From the NCBI GenBank assembly GCA_049318165.1, contig JBMOGW010000043.1, forward strand, positions 1 to 18,098: 18,098 nt of DNA. The letters run 5' to 3'. This document shows positions 1-8,541 of the stretch, piece after piece. The notes beneath the pieces were generated by a model. The model was not told where the DNA came from. It was given only the letters and a program-made list of their open reading frames with translations, and did not search any database. This DNA is from UBA668 sp049318165. GTDB taxonomy: Bacteria; Actinomycetota; Acidimicrobiia; Acidimicrobiales; Ilumatobacteraceae. A program made the position numbers and the translations under genes. Each line of letters opens with the position of its first letter. The first letter of the stretch is position 1.

Positions 1-414
1 TCGGTGGAGTTGCGATACGAACCGGTGTGGCGCCAACGAGGACTCGCGCAGGCGCTCGCCGACGCACGAACCGACGACGTGCGCCGTGGCGTGAGCACGG
101 TGGGTCCCCACCGCGACGACGTGGAGCTGTTCATCGGTGGACTGCCCGCGCGCACGCACGCGTCGCAGGGCGAGCAGCGCACGATGGCGCTGGCGTTGCG
201 GCTTGCCGCCCACCGACTGGTGGCCGAGAAGGCCGGGAGCGCCCCGGTGCTGGTGCTCGACGACGTGCTGAGCGAGCTCGACCCGTTCCGATCGGCCGCA
301 CTGCTGCGCCACCTTCCTGCAGGACAGGTGGTGCTCACCACCGCCGGGGTGTTGCCCGACGCGGCACACCCCGATGCCATCGTTCGCATCGCGGATGGCA
401 CAGTGGCGACATGA
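1..414 (+). CDS. recF: RecF, DNA replication/repair ATPase (C-terminal part, truncated by window edge)
   Basis: RecF is an SMC-like ABC ATPase that binds gapped DNA and helps load RecA at stalled forks. Only the last ~137 codons are present; the reading frame is open at base 1, so the N-terminal Walker A half lies outside. Visible hallmarks are GPHRDD (bases ~103-120), the ABC signature region SQGEQRTMALALRLA (about 163-207) and the Walker B/D-loop VLVLDDVLSELD (about 247-282), followed by QVVLTTAG. The stop TGA (412-414) overlaps the ATG of the next gene as ATGA, so translation is probably coupled. A gyrB next to recF is the usual origin-proximal arrangement in Actinobacteria. The start codon is not in the window. 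Identity is secure from the motifs plus context. Confidence 0.95.
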   Translation, partial: SVELRYEPVWRQRGLAQALADARTDDVRRGVSTVGPHRDDVELFIGGLPARTHASQGEQRTMALALRLAAHRLVAEKAGSAPVLVLDDVLSELDPFRSAALLRHLPAGQVVLTTAGVLPDAAHPDAIVRIADGTVAT

Positions 415-743
415 GTGCCCGCAAGCGCGACGAGCCGATGCGACTGGGCGACAGCCTGCACGACGTCATGCGCTCGTTGCGGCCCGACGACCAACGAACC
501 GAACCGGCCCCGATGGCCGCGATCGGCGGCGTGTTCGGGCGGTGGGAGGAAGCCGTGGGGGCTGCCGTCGCGGCGCACGTGCAGCCGGTGAAACTCGACG
601 GAACGACCCTCGTGGTGGAAGTCGACGACCCGGCCTGGGCCACCCAGTTGAAGTTCCTGGAAGGCACCATGCGGGCCCGCCTCGCCGAGGTCGCGGGGGC
701 CACTGTGGAGCGCATCGACGTACGCGTCGGGCGCCGCCGCTGA
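411..743 (+). CDS. dciA: DciA-type helicase-loading protein (DUF721 family)
   Basis: A 110-aa DUF721 protein. In mycobacteria the equivalent gene between recF and gyrB (Rv0004) encodes DciA, which helps the replicative helicase DnaB act at the origin; that role is inferred here from family and position. The start ATG at 411 overlaps the recF stop (ATGA), so longer upstream frames were not used. The family core is visible: GVFGRWEEAVGAAVAAHVQPV at about residues 40-60, then a beta-rich stretch (TTLVVEVDDPAWATQLKFL, about 65-83) and a basic C-terminus VRVGRRR. The N-terminus is short and polar (MSARKRDEPMRLGD). It ends at 743, followed at once by two hairpins. Confidence 0.88.
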   Translation: MSARKRDEPMRLGDSLHDVMRSLRPDDQRTEPAPMAAIGGVFGRWEEAVGAAVAAHVQPVKLDGTTLVVEVDDPAWATQLKFLEGTMRARLAEVAGATVERIDVRVGRRR

Positions 744-787
744 GGCCCGAAAACAGAGGGCCTGGAGGGGTCACCCTCCACCTCTTT
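744..787 (+). terminator. Tandem hairpins after dciA, possible terminator
   Basis: Two adjacent hairpins start directly after the dciA stop. The first is GGCCC (744-748) pairing with GGGCC (758-762) around a 9-nt A-rich loop. The second is TGGAGGG (763-769) pairing with CCCTCCA (774-780) around GTCA, followed by CCTCTTT. The short T run makes this a weak intrinsic terminator by the classic rule, but U-poor terminators are usual in high-GC Actinobacteria. It would separate recF-dciA transcription from gyrBA. Confidence 0.55.
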
Positions 788-808
788 GACACACCCCTCA
801 GGTAGGCT
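786..808 (+). promoter_or_regulatory. Possible gyrB promoter elements in a ~100-nt leader
   Basis: A perfect -35-like TTGACA (786-791) and a -10-like TAGGCT (803-808) lie upstream of gyrB but only 11 nt apart, too close to serve the same sigma70-type promoter. They may belong to two overlapping promoters, or one is accidental. If TAGGCT is used, transcription starts near 815 and leaves a leader of about 100 nt. A small hairpin GCTCG-CTT-CGAGC (835-847) lies within it. The rest of 744-914 shows no ORF that I would support. Confidence 0.35.
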
Positions 809-914
809 GTGGGGTGTTCGCGACCACGGCGCCAGCTCGCTTCGAGCAGCCCTCGGTCGCCCCCCAACATCGCAGGTCAATGCCTGTTTTCAACCTTCAC
901 TGATCGAGGTGCGT

Positions 915-2873
915 GTGGCCGCTGACGCCAAGCAACCGAGTGCCGATTACGGCGCCAAAGACATCCAGGTCCTGGAGGGCCTCGACCCGGTCCGCAAACG
1001 GCCCGGTATGTACATCGGATCGACGGGTCTGGCGGGCCTCCACCACCTGATCTGGGAGGTCGTCGACAACTCGGTCGACGAGGCGATGGCAGGGTTCTGC
1101 ACCCGCATCACGGTCACCCTCCAGGCCGACGGCGGCTGCCGTGTCGACGACAACGGTCGTGGCATCCCGGTCGACCCGTACCCCTCCGGCCCGCACAAGG
1201 GCAAGAGCGCGGCAGAGGTCGTGCTCACCGTCCTGCACGCCGGCGGCAAGTTCGGCGGCGACGGCTACAAGGTGTCCGGCGGTCTTCACGGCGTGGGCGT
1301 CAGCGTGGTGAACGCGCTCTCCGAGCGGCTGTTCATCCAGATCGACAAGAACGGCACGCGCTACGAGCAGGAGTACGCGAAGGGCGGCAAGCCGCAGGGC
1401 AAGCTCGCCTCGGTCGGCCCCACGCCGGGCCGCGGCCGCACCTCGGGCACCAGCGTCAGCTTCTGGCCCGACCCCACCATCTTCGCGTCCGAGGGCACCG
1501 AGTTCGTGTCCCGCACGGTGCTCGAGCGCCTGCAGACCATGGCGTTCCTGAACCGTGGCCTCGAGATCGTCTTCAAGGACGAACGCGAGGGCAAGGCGCA
1601 GGAGGTCATCTTCCAGTACAAGGGCGGCGTCACCGATTTCGTCCGCCACCTCAACGCGTCGAAGGAGGCCCTGTTCAGCAAGGTCGCCCACTTCGAGGAC
1701 GAGGACGACGAGGGCGGTCAGACGCTCGACATCGCGATGCAGTGGAACACCGGCTACCACGAAGGCATCCACGGCTACGCCAACGGCATCAGCACGATCG
1801 AGGGTGGCATGCACGTGGAGGGCTTCAAGACCGCCCTCACCAGCGTGGTCAACAAGTACGCCCGCGCGAAGGGTCTGCTGAAGGAGAAGGACGACAACCT
1901 GCTCGGCGAGGACATCCGCGAAGGCATCACCGCCATCATCGCGGTGAAGCTGCGCGAGCCGCAGTTCGAGGGTCAGACCAAGGCCAAGTTGGGCAACGTG
2001 CCGATGCGCAGCTTCGTCCAGAAGGCCACCAACGAGAAGTTGGCCGAGTGGCTCGACGAGAACCCGGCCGAGGCCAACAAGATCGTCAAGAAGGCGCAGT
2101 CGGCCGCGCAGGCTCGTGTGGCCGCGAAGAACGCCCGCAATGCCATTCGCCGCAAGACCGCGTTGGCCGGCGCCGGCATGCCCGACAAGCTGAAGGACTG
2201 CAGCTCGGGCAACCCGGAGGAGAGCGAGCTGTTCATCGTCGAGGGCGACTCCGCCGGTGGTTCGGCGCTGAACGCGCGTGACCCGCGCACGCAGGCGCTG
2301 CTGCCCATCCGCGGCAAGATCCTCAACGTCGAGCGCGCCCGCCTCGACAAGATGTTGAAGAACAACGAGATCCAGGCGCTCATCACGGCCATCGGTGGTG
2401 GCGTGGGCGACGAGTTCGACGTCGCGAAGGCCCGCTACCACAAGGTCATCGCGCTCTGCGATGCCGATGTCGACGGCAGCCACATCCGTACGTTGCTGCT
2501 CACGTTCTTCTTCCGCCAGATGCGCGGCCTGGTCGAGGCCGGCTACGTGTACATCGCGCAGCCGCCGCTGTTCTCCACCCTGGTCGGCAAGGAGAAGATC
2601 TACCTCAAGGACGAGCACGCCAAGGCGCGCTTCCTCGAGGCCCACCCCAACCACAAGAACGACTTCAACCGGTTGAAGGGTCTCGGTGAGATGGACTGGC
2701 AGGAGCTCAAGCCCACCACCATGGACACCCGCACCCGCACCCTGTTGCAGGTGACGGTGGAAGAGGCGGCCCTGGCCGACGAGATCACGAGCGTGCTGAT
2801 GGGCGACGACGTCGACAGCCGCAAACAGTTCATCACCGCCAATGCCCGCGACGTACGAAACCTGGACTTCTAA
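915..2873 (+). CDS. gyrB: DNA gyrase subunit B
   Basis: ATPase subunit of the type II topoisomerase that introduces negative supercoils with GyrA. The frame is open from 786, but GTG 915 is chosen because GAGG (906-909) sits 5 nt before it; this gives 652 aa, near the usual length. GHKL ATPase motifs: KRPGMYIGST (28-37), E48/N52 in WEVVDNSVDEA, DNGRGIP (79-85) and the LHGVGVSVVNALS lid. The transducer motif QTKAKLGN follows. The Toprim domain has EGDSAGG from E443 and DADVDGSH from D516, and the C-terminal RLKGLGEMD is intact. Just after the Toprim motif the sequence reads SALNARDP where GyrB usually has SAKxGRD(R/S), so lysine is replaced by L452. No intein or insertion. The stop TAA directly abuts the gyrA ATG. 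Confidence 0.97.
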   Translation: MAADAKQPSADYGAKDIQVLEGLDPVRKRPGMYIGSTGLAGLHHLIWEVVDNSVDEAMAGFCTRITVTLQADGGCRVDDNGRGIPVDPYPSGPHKGKSAAEVVLTVLHAGGKFGGDGYKVSGGLHGVGVSVVNALSERLFIQIDKNGTRYEQEYAKGGKPQGKLASVGPTPGRGRTSGTSVSFWPDPTIFASEGTEFVSRTVLERLQTMAFLNRGLEIVFKDEREGKAQEVIFQYKGGVTDFVRHLNASKEALFSKVAHFEDEDDEGGQTLDIAMQWNTGYHEGIHGYANGISTIEGGMHVEGFKTALTSVVNKYARAKGLLKEKDDNLLGEDIREGITAIIAVKLREPQFEGQTKAKLGNVPMRSFVQKATNEKLAEWLDENPAEANKIVKKAQSAAQARVAAKNARNAIRRKTALAGAGMPDKLKDCSSGNPEESELFIVEGDSAGGSALNARDPRTQALLPIRGKILNVERARLDKMLKNNEIQALITAIGGGVGDEFDVAKARYHKVIALCDADVDGSHIRTLLLTFFFRQMRGLVEAGYVYIAQPPLFSTLVGKEKIYLKDEHAKARFLEAHPNHKNDFNRLKGLGEMDWQELKPTTMDTRTRTLLQVTVEEAALADEITSVLMGDDVDSRKQFITANARDVRNLDF

Positions 2874-5345
<2,472 letters not shown>

Positions 5346-5351
5346 CCCGTC

Positions 5352-5368
5352 GCCGGGCTCGCCCCGGC
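5352..5368 (+). terminator. GC-rich hairpin just after gyrA
   Basis: GCCGGG (5352-5357) pairs with CCCGGC (5363-5368) around a 5-nt loop, 7 nt after the gyrA stop. There is no T tract. It could contribute to gyrBA termination together with the larger stem at 5398-5441. Confidence 0.4.
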
Positions 5369-5397
5369 CGGCGCCCTCGAGCGCCACACTGATCGCG

Positions 5398-5441
5398 GCA
5401 TCCGCCGCCTCCACGACCAACTCGACGGAGGTGGCGGATGC
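5398..5441 (+). promoter_or_regulatory. 15-bp RNA stem burying the RBS and start codon of the TadE-like gene
   Basis: Bases 5398-5412 pair with 5427-5441 over 15 consecutive positions: 14 Watson-Crick pairs and one G-U (5407/5432). The loop is 14 nt (5413-5426), and CGA/TCG could pair inside it. The 3' arm contains both the GGAGG Shine-Dalgarno (5427-5431) and the ATG (5438-5440) of the downstream gene. Folded, the RNA should be poorly translated; alternatively the stem is a gyrA terminator whose arm overlaps the next start. Pairing was checked base by base; function is inferred. Confidence 0.7.
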
Positions 5442-5770
5442 ATGCATCCCCGACACACGATGGCGCAGCTCGCCGACGAACCGACAGCGGGCAGGCGACC
5501 CTGCTGGTGATCGCAGCCGCGACGATCATCGTCGTGCTGATGGTGGCCGTCGCCCGTTTCGGCGCCGTGGTGACGGCTCAGGAACAGGCACAACTCGCCG
5601 CCGATGCGGCAGCGCTCGCCGCCGTGGACGGAGGTCGGGCCGCCGCGGCGAGGCTCGCCGCAGCGAACGGTGCACTGCTGGTCTCGGTCCGCCGTACCGG
5701 CGACGACGTGGTGGTGACGGTGGAGGTACGCGGCCGACGTGCGAGTGCCCGCGCGACGCGCGCTCCGTGA
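5438..5770 (+). CDS. TadE/TadG-like pseudopilin or small secreted membrane protein
   Basis: A 110-aa protein with the plan of TadE-like/Flp-assembly small proteins of Actinobacteria (the Rv3654c-type family). A short basic N-terminus (ARRR, 11-14) is followed by the processing-like motif DSGQATLL (16-23), one hydrophobic helix (about 20-39) and the conserved region AQLAADAAALAA (51-62), then a small beta-rich C-terminus. It probably sits in the membrane with the C-terminus outside. ATG 5438 is preceded by GGAGG with 6-nt spacing, and an upstream stop at 5390 leaves no better start. No tad/flp secretion ATPase is near, so this is an orphan here. Its initiation region lies inside a strong RNA stem. 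Family is assigned by pattern, not by search. Confidence 0.75.
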   Translation: MHASPTHDGAARRRTDSGQATLLVIAAATIIVVLMVAVARFGAVVTAQEQAQLAADAAALAAVDGGRAAAARLAAANGALLVSVRRTGDDVVVTVEVRGRRASARATRAP

Positions 5771-5775
5771 GCGGT

Positions 5776-5797
5776 GTGAGTCACTTACACTCACCCT
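5776..5797 (+). promoter_or_regulatory. Leaderless promoter -10 with inverted repeat, DUF3566 gene
   Basis: TACACT (5786-5791) lies exactly 6 nt before the GTG start at 5798, so transcription is expected to begin at or next to the start codon. No Shine-Dalgarno is present. An inverted repeat, GTGAGT (5776-5781) and ACTCAC (5789-5794) with 7-nt spacing, overlaps the -10 and could be an operator. No convincing -35 is seen. Confidence 0.55.
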
Positions 5798-6703
5798 GTG
5801 GACAACGGCGCGCCGCCTCCCAAGCCGAAGGCTCCGGCTCGAGCGACGAAGAACGGCGCGCCCAGTGATCCGCGCAGCGACGGCACGGCGCCGCGCAAGC
5901 GGGCGCCATCGACGCGCACCACGCCGACCGCTGCGCGCGGCGGGACGAGCAGCCGTACCGCCACGCCGCTGCTGCCCGACCACGGCGTGATCGGCGACCC
6001 GTTGCTGGCCCCGGTGGAAGAGGGCACGCCGATCGAGATCCCGCGCATCATCCCGGCCGAGCCCGACGTGCCCGACGTGAGTGGTGCCGTCGCGCGTACC
6101 GCACCGACCCCGGTGGTGGTGCCGCGCGGTGCCGACCCGACGTCGAACCTGCCGCGCCCTCCTGTGTTCACCGACAGCGACGGCACCGACGGCCTGCCGT
6201 CGGTGATGAAGCCGAAGCAGCCGGAGCGTCCGTTGCGCCCGGTGCGTGTGCCGCGCGCCCGGCGACCGCGTGTGCGGCGCGTCACCCGAGTGGTGCGCAC
6301 CGTCGACACCTGGAGCGTGTTCAAGGTGGCGCTCGTCTTCAGCCTGTTCCTCTACGCGGTGTGCCTCACGGCCGGCGTGTTGCTGTGGCAGGTGGCGCAG
6401 AACACCGGCACGGTCGACAACGTCGAGCGCTTCTTCGAGAGCTTCGGCTGGCAGACCTTCCAGCTCAAGGGCGGGACGATCTACCACAACGCCTGGGTCG
6501 GCGGCCTGTTCCTCGTGGTCGGCCTCACTGGCATCTGTGTGCTGGCGGCGACGATGTTCAATTTGATCGCCGACCTGGTGGGTGGCATCCGTGTCACCGT
6601 GCTCGAGGAGGAGGTGGTCGCCCGTGAGGAGCGCACCACCACCTGGGTACGCCGTCTGCGTGGTGGGCACGCCGCCGGCCCCGTCGACGACGGCCTGGCC
6701 TGA
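5798..6703 (+). CDS. DUF3566 family membrane protein
   Basis: A 301-aa protein of the actinobacterial DUF3566 family, which typically sits between gyrA and tRNA-Ile (like Rv0007 of M. tuberculosis). The first ~165 residues are low-complexity, rich in Pro, Ala, Thr and charged residues, and presumably a disordered cytoplasmic tail. A basic patch (RARRPRVRRVTR) then leads into the conserved domain: helix 1 at about 177-198 (VALVFSLFLYAVCLTAGVLL), a linker containing FFESFGW, and helix 2 at about 232-256. The end is charged. Molecular function is unknown; links to cell division or envelope in mycobacteria are suggestive only. GTG 5798 is supported by a -10 box 6 nt upstream. Confidence 0.85.
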   Translation: MDNGAPPPKPKAPARATKNGAPSDPRSDGTAPRKRAPSTRTTPTAARGGTSSRTATPLLPDHGVIGDPLLAPVEEGTPIEIPRIIPAEPDVPDVSGAVARTAPTPVVVPRGADPTSNLPRPPVFTDSDGTDGLPSVMKPKQPERPLRPVRVPRARRPRVRRVTRVVRTVDTWSVFKVALVFSLFLYAVCLTAGVLLWQVAQNTGTVDNVERFFESFGWQTFQLKGGTIYHNAWVGGLFLVVGLTGICVLAATMFNLIADLVGGIRVTVLEEEVVAREERTTTWVRRLRGGHAAGPVDDGLA

Positions 6704-6728
6704 CCGCCTGCGCGATCCGGCCCCACGG

Positions 6729-6758
6729 TTGAGGGTTTTGCCTGCGCCCCGCTAGCCT
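6729..6758 (+). promoter_or_regulatory. Promoter of tRNA-Ile
   Basis: TTGAGG (6729-6734) and TAGCCT (6753-6758) are separated by 18 nt. The predicted start near 6765 leaves a leader of about 8 nt before the tRNA. This is the best-matching full promoter in the window. Confidence 0.65.
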
Positions 6759-6772
6759 TGCCTGCTGTCCCT

Positions 6773-6849
6773 GGGGCTATAGCTCAGTCGGTTAGAGCGC
6801 ATCCCTGATAAGGATGAGGTCACAAGTTCGATTCTTGTTAGCCCCACCA
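6773..6849 (+). tRNA. ileT: tRNA-Ile (anticodon GAT)
   Basis: A 77-nt cloverleaf checked by hand. Acceptor stem GGGGCTA/TAGCCCC, D stem GCTC/GAGC, anticodon stem CATCC/GGATG with loop CTGATAA (GAT at 6807-6809), T stem ACAAG/CTTGT with loop TTCGATT, discriminator A and an encoded CCA (6847-6849). The location after gyrA and DUF3566 is the usual actinobacterial one. The tRNA-Ala that often follows is absent; a terminator hairpin comes immediately after. Confidence 0.98.
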
Positions 6850-6850
6850 G

Positions 6851-6886
6851 GAACGAGAGGCCCCCGCAAGGGGGCCTTCGTCGTTC
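6851..6886 (+). terminator. Strong hairpin terminator after tRNA-Ile
   Basis: AGGCCCCC (6858-6865) pairs with GGGGGCCT (6870-6877) around a GCAA tetraloop. An outer helix, GAACGA (6851-6856) with TCGTTC (6881-6886), extends it. It begins one base after the tRNA CCA and lies before the stop of the convergent VOC gene, so it may act in both directions. No long T tract. Confidence 0.8.
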
Positions 6887-6908
6887 TCGGCCTCGTGACG
6901 TCTCCCCG

Positions 6909-7283
6909 TCAGTGTGGCGCTGCGGTGGGCAGCCAGTGGAAGAAGGTCACCTCGATGCCGCTCGGGTCGACGACGGCCACGTTGCGGTGACCCCACGGCT
7001 GGTCGGCAGGTGGGCGCAGCACCGTGACGCCGGCCGCCAGCATCCGTTCGTGCACGGCGTCGGCGTCGTCGACTTCCAGGCCGAGCGTCAGCCCCGTCAC
7101 CGGCTCGGGGCTCGCCACCTCGATGAACTCGATGCGCGCCACGTCGCCGTACCCGAAGATGCGACCCTGGCCCTGGTGCTCGTCGGCCGGCCACTGACGG
7201 GTGACCGGGCAGCCGAGCAGTTCGCCCCAGAATCGGCAGGCCTGGTCGAAGTGGTCGGTCCGGCGGACGATGCGCAGTTCCAT
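6909..7283 (-). CDS. VOC (glyoxalase/bleomycin-resistance fold) protein
   Basis: A 124-aa single-domain vicinal-oxygen-chelate protein. The N-terminal module shows the repeat pattern of short strand, helix with FWGELLGCPV (about 18-27) and strands FGYGDVARIEFIEV. The second module has LGLEVDDADAVHERMLAAGVTVL followed by VAVVDPSGIEVTFFHW, the typical VOC C-terminal motif with a possible metal-ligand glutamate. Substrate cannot be told; members include glyoxalase-like enzymes, dioxygenases and antibiotic-binding proteins. The start at 7283 is preceded by CAGCAT 6 nt upstream, close to the leaderless pattern seen elsewhere. It is convergent with the tRNA unit and divergent from the small-peptide gene. 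Confidence 0.85.
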   Translation of the reverse strand: MELRIVRRTDHFDQACRFWGELLGCPVTRQWPADEHQGQGRIFGYGDVARIEFIEVASPEPVTGLTLGLEVDDADAVHERMLAAGVTVLRPPADQPWGHRNVAVVDPSGIEVTFFHWLPTAAPH

Positions 7284-7289
7284 CGGTGC

Positions 7290-7329
7290 ATGCTGGCACA
7301 GGCAGGGGCGCGGCGGTCGCTGGTACGCT
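7290..7329. promoter_or_regulatory. Divergent promoters, VOC gene and small-peptide gene
   Basis: In the 53-nt gap, TACGCT (7324-7329, + strand) lies 7 nt before ATG 7337. On the - strand CAGCAT (7295 to 7290) lies 6 nt before the VOC ATG at 7283. Both fit leaderless transcription; the - strand box is an imperfect match. Confidence 0.45.
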
Positions 7330-7336
7330 CGCCGCG

Positions 7337-7471
7337 ATGAAGGTCATCCGCCGCGCACTCGTCGCCCTGTCGCTCGCCGGCACCATCGCCGGGCTGCTGC
7401 GACTGCGCGGCAAGGGTGGCGTGCCTCCGCAAGCGGGTGGCTGGCGCGAAGTGAACGTGCCGCCGCGATGA
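7337..7471 (+). CDS. 44-aa small membrane peptide, unknown function
   Basis: A short gene: MKVIRRALVALSLAGTIAGL followed by LRLRGKGG and a Gly/Pro/Trp-containing tail ending WREVNVPPR. A basic N-terminus plus one hydrophobic segment (about 7-21) suggests a single-pass inner-membrane peptide or an uncleaved signal anchor. ATG 7337 is chosen over an in-frame ATG at 7286 because TACGCT lies 7 nt before it and the hydrophobic segment then starts properly. It ends 13 nt before the next gene, so the two probably share a transcript. I recognise no named family. Support is the promoter, the peptide layout and the operon position; a search for homologues is the missing evidence. Confidence 0.6.
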   Translation: MKVIRRALVALSLAGTIAGLLRLRGKGGVPPQAGGWREVNVPPR

Positions 7472-7484
7472 GCCGGGCACGGGC

Positions 7485-8519
7485 ATGACCGACGCAGCGC
7501 CGGCAGGTGGAACCGGCGCCGAACCGGTGGCGCCGATCGTCGGTGTGGTCGGTTGCGGAGTGACCGGCAGCCGCGTGGTGGCCTTGCTCGCCGCGGCCGG
7601 CATCCGCGTCGTGGGCCACGACGTGCTGCGTGGCAACGCGGTCTCGAGCACCCGTCCGCGAGGTGGGGTCGTGGTCGAGCAACTCGTCGACCTCGTGCCC
7701 TGCGATGCGGTGGTGCTGTGCCAGCCGGCGCCGCACGCGGAGGTGGCCGCGTTGTTCCTGCGCGAGGGCACGCCGGTGGTGAGCATCAGCGACGATCTCG
7801 ACGACCTGCGCGCCCTGCTCGGCTTCAGCGATCTCACTCGCCGCCACGACGCGGCGCTGGTGGCGGGCGCCGGCATGGCACCCGGCCTCTCGGGACTGTT
7901 GGCGCGCTACCTGGTGGACCAGTTGGCCGTCGTGGACGAGTTGCACGTCGCGATCCACGGCACTGCCGGACCGGCGTGCGCCCGCCAGCACCACCAGGCG
8001 CTCGGCGACACCGCGCTCGGCTGGCACGACGGCGAGTGGGTGGAGCCACCGGGCGGCAGTGGCCGCGACCTGGTGTGGTTCCCCGAACCGGTGGAGGCGC
8101 ATGACTGCTACCGCGCTCGCCTCGCCGACCCGTTGCTGCTGCGCGCCGTGTTCCCGACCGCGAGCCGTATCTCGGCCCGCGTGAGCGCCACTCGTCGCGA
8201 CCGGATGACGTCGCGTCTGCCGATGCTGTCGCCGCCCCACGCAGGCGGTGACATCGGTGCGGTGCGCGTCGAGGCGCGGGGCGCCGATGCCGACGGTGGC
8301 CGGGTGACCGTGCTCGCCGGTGCGGCGGGACCGACCGCGCAACTGGCCGCAGCGGTCGCCGCTGCGACGGCGATCCAACTGGTCCGCCACGGCCTGCCGA
8401 CCGGGGTGCACGTGCTCGGTGGTGACTCGTTGCACGGACTCGACCTGTTGCATCACGCCACCGCAGCGGGTGTGCAGGTGCAGGAGTTCACGGGCGTGGC
8501 GCGAGCTACTGGCTGGTAA
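7485..8519 (+). CDS. Saccharopine dehydrogenase-like NAD(P)-binding protein
   Basis: A 344-aa Rossmann-fold protein. The dinucleotide-binding loop GxGxxG is at 23-28 (GCGVTG), and strand 2 ends in D46 (VVGHD), which favours NAD over NADP. It continues with DAVVLCQPAPHAEVAALFL and AGAGMAPGLSGLLARYL (127-143), similar to the AGxxPGLxxLLA motif of saccharopine-dehydrogenase-like and related homoserine-dehydrogenase-like proteins. The C-terminal half (AHDCYRARLADPLLLRAVFP and on) is a catalytic/dimerisation region of unknown specificity. Lysine biosynthesis genes are not near, so a lysine role is unproven. It lies 13 nt after the small-peptide gene and 22 nt before a hydrolase that has its own predicted promoter. 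Confidence 0.7.
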   Translation: MTDAAPAGGTGAEPVAPIVGVVGCGVTGSRVVALLAAAGIRVVGHDVLRGNAVSSTRPRGGVVVEQLVDLVPCDAVVLCQPAPHAEVAALFLREGTPVVSISDDLDDLRALLGFSDLTRRHDAALVAGAGMAPGLSGLLARYLVDQLAVVDELHVAIHGTAGPACARQHHQALGDTALGWHDGEWVEPPGGSGRDLVWFPEPVEAHDCYRARLADPLLLRAVFPTASRISARVSATRRDRMTSRLPMLSPPHAGGDIGAVRVEARGADADGGRVTVLAGAAGPTAQLAAAVAAATAIQLVRHGLPTGVHVLGGDSLHGLDLLHHATAAGVQVQEFTGVARATGW

Positions 8520-8529
8520 CTTGCGCTGG

Positions 8530-8535
8530 TAGCGT
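8530..8535 (+). promoter_or_regulatory. Leaderless promoter -10 of the alpha/beta hydrolase gene
   Basis: TAGCGT lies exactly 6 nt before ATG 8542, with no Shine-Dalgarno between. A direct repeat GCTGGTA (8512-8518 and 8525-8531) spans the region; its second copy overlaps the box. No clear -35. Confidence 0.5.
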
Positions 8536-8541
8536 GCGGTC

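Noticed and set aside
786..914. Extra 43 codons at the N-terminus of gyrB (start TTG 786)
   Set aside because: The added residues match no gyrase sequence, and GAGG with correct spacing precedes GTG 915. The extension would also overlap the promoter-like boxes.
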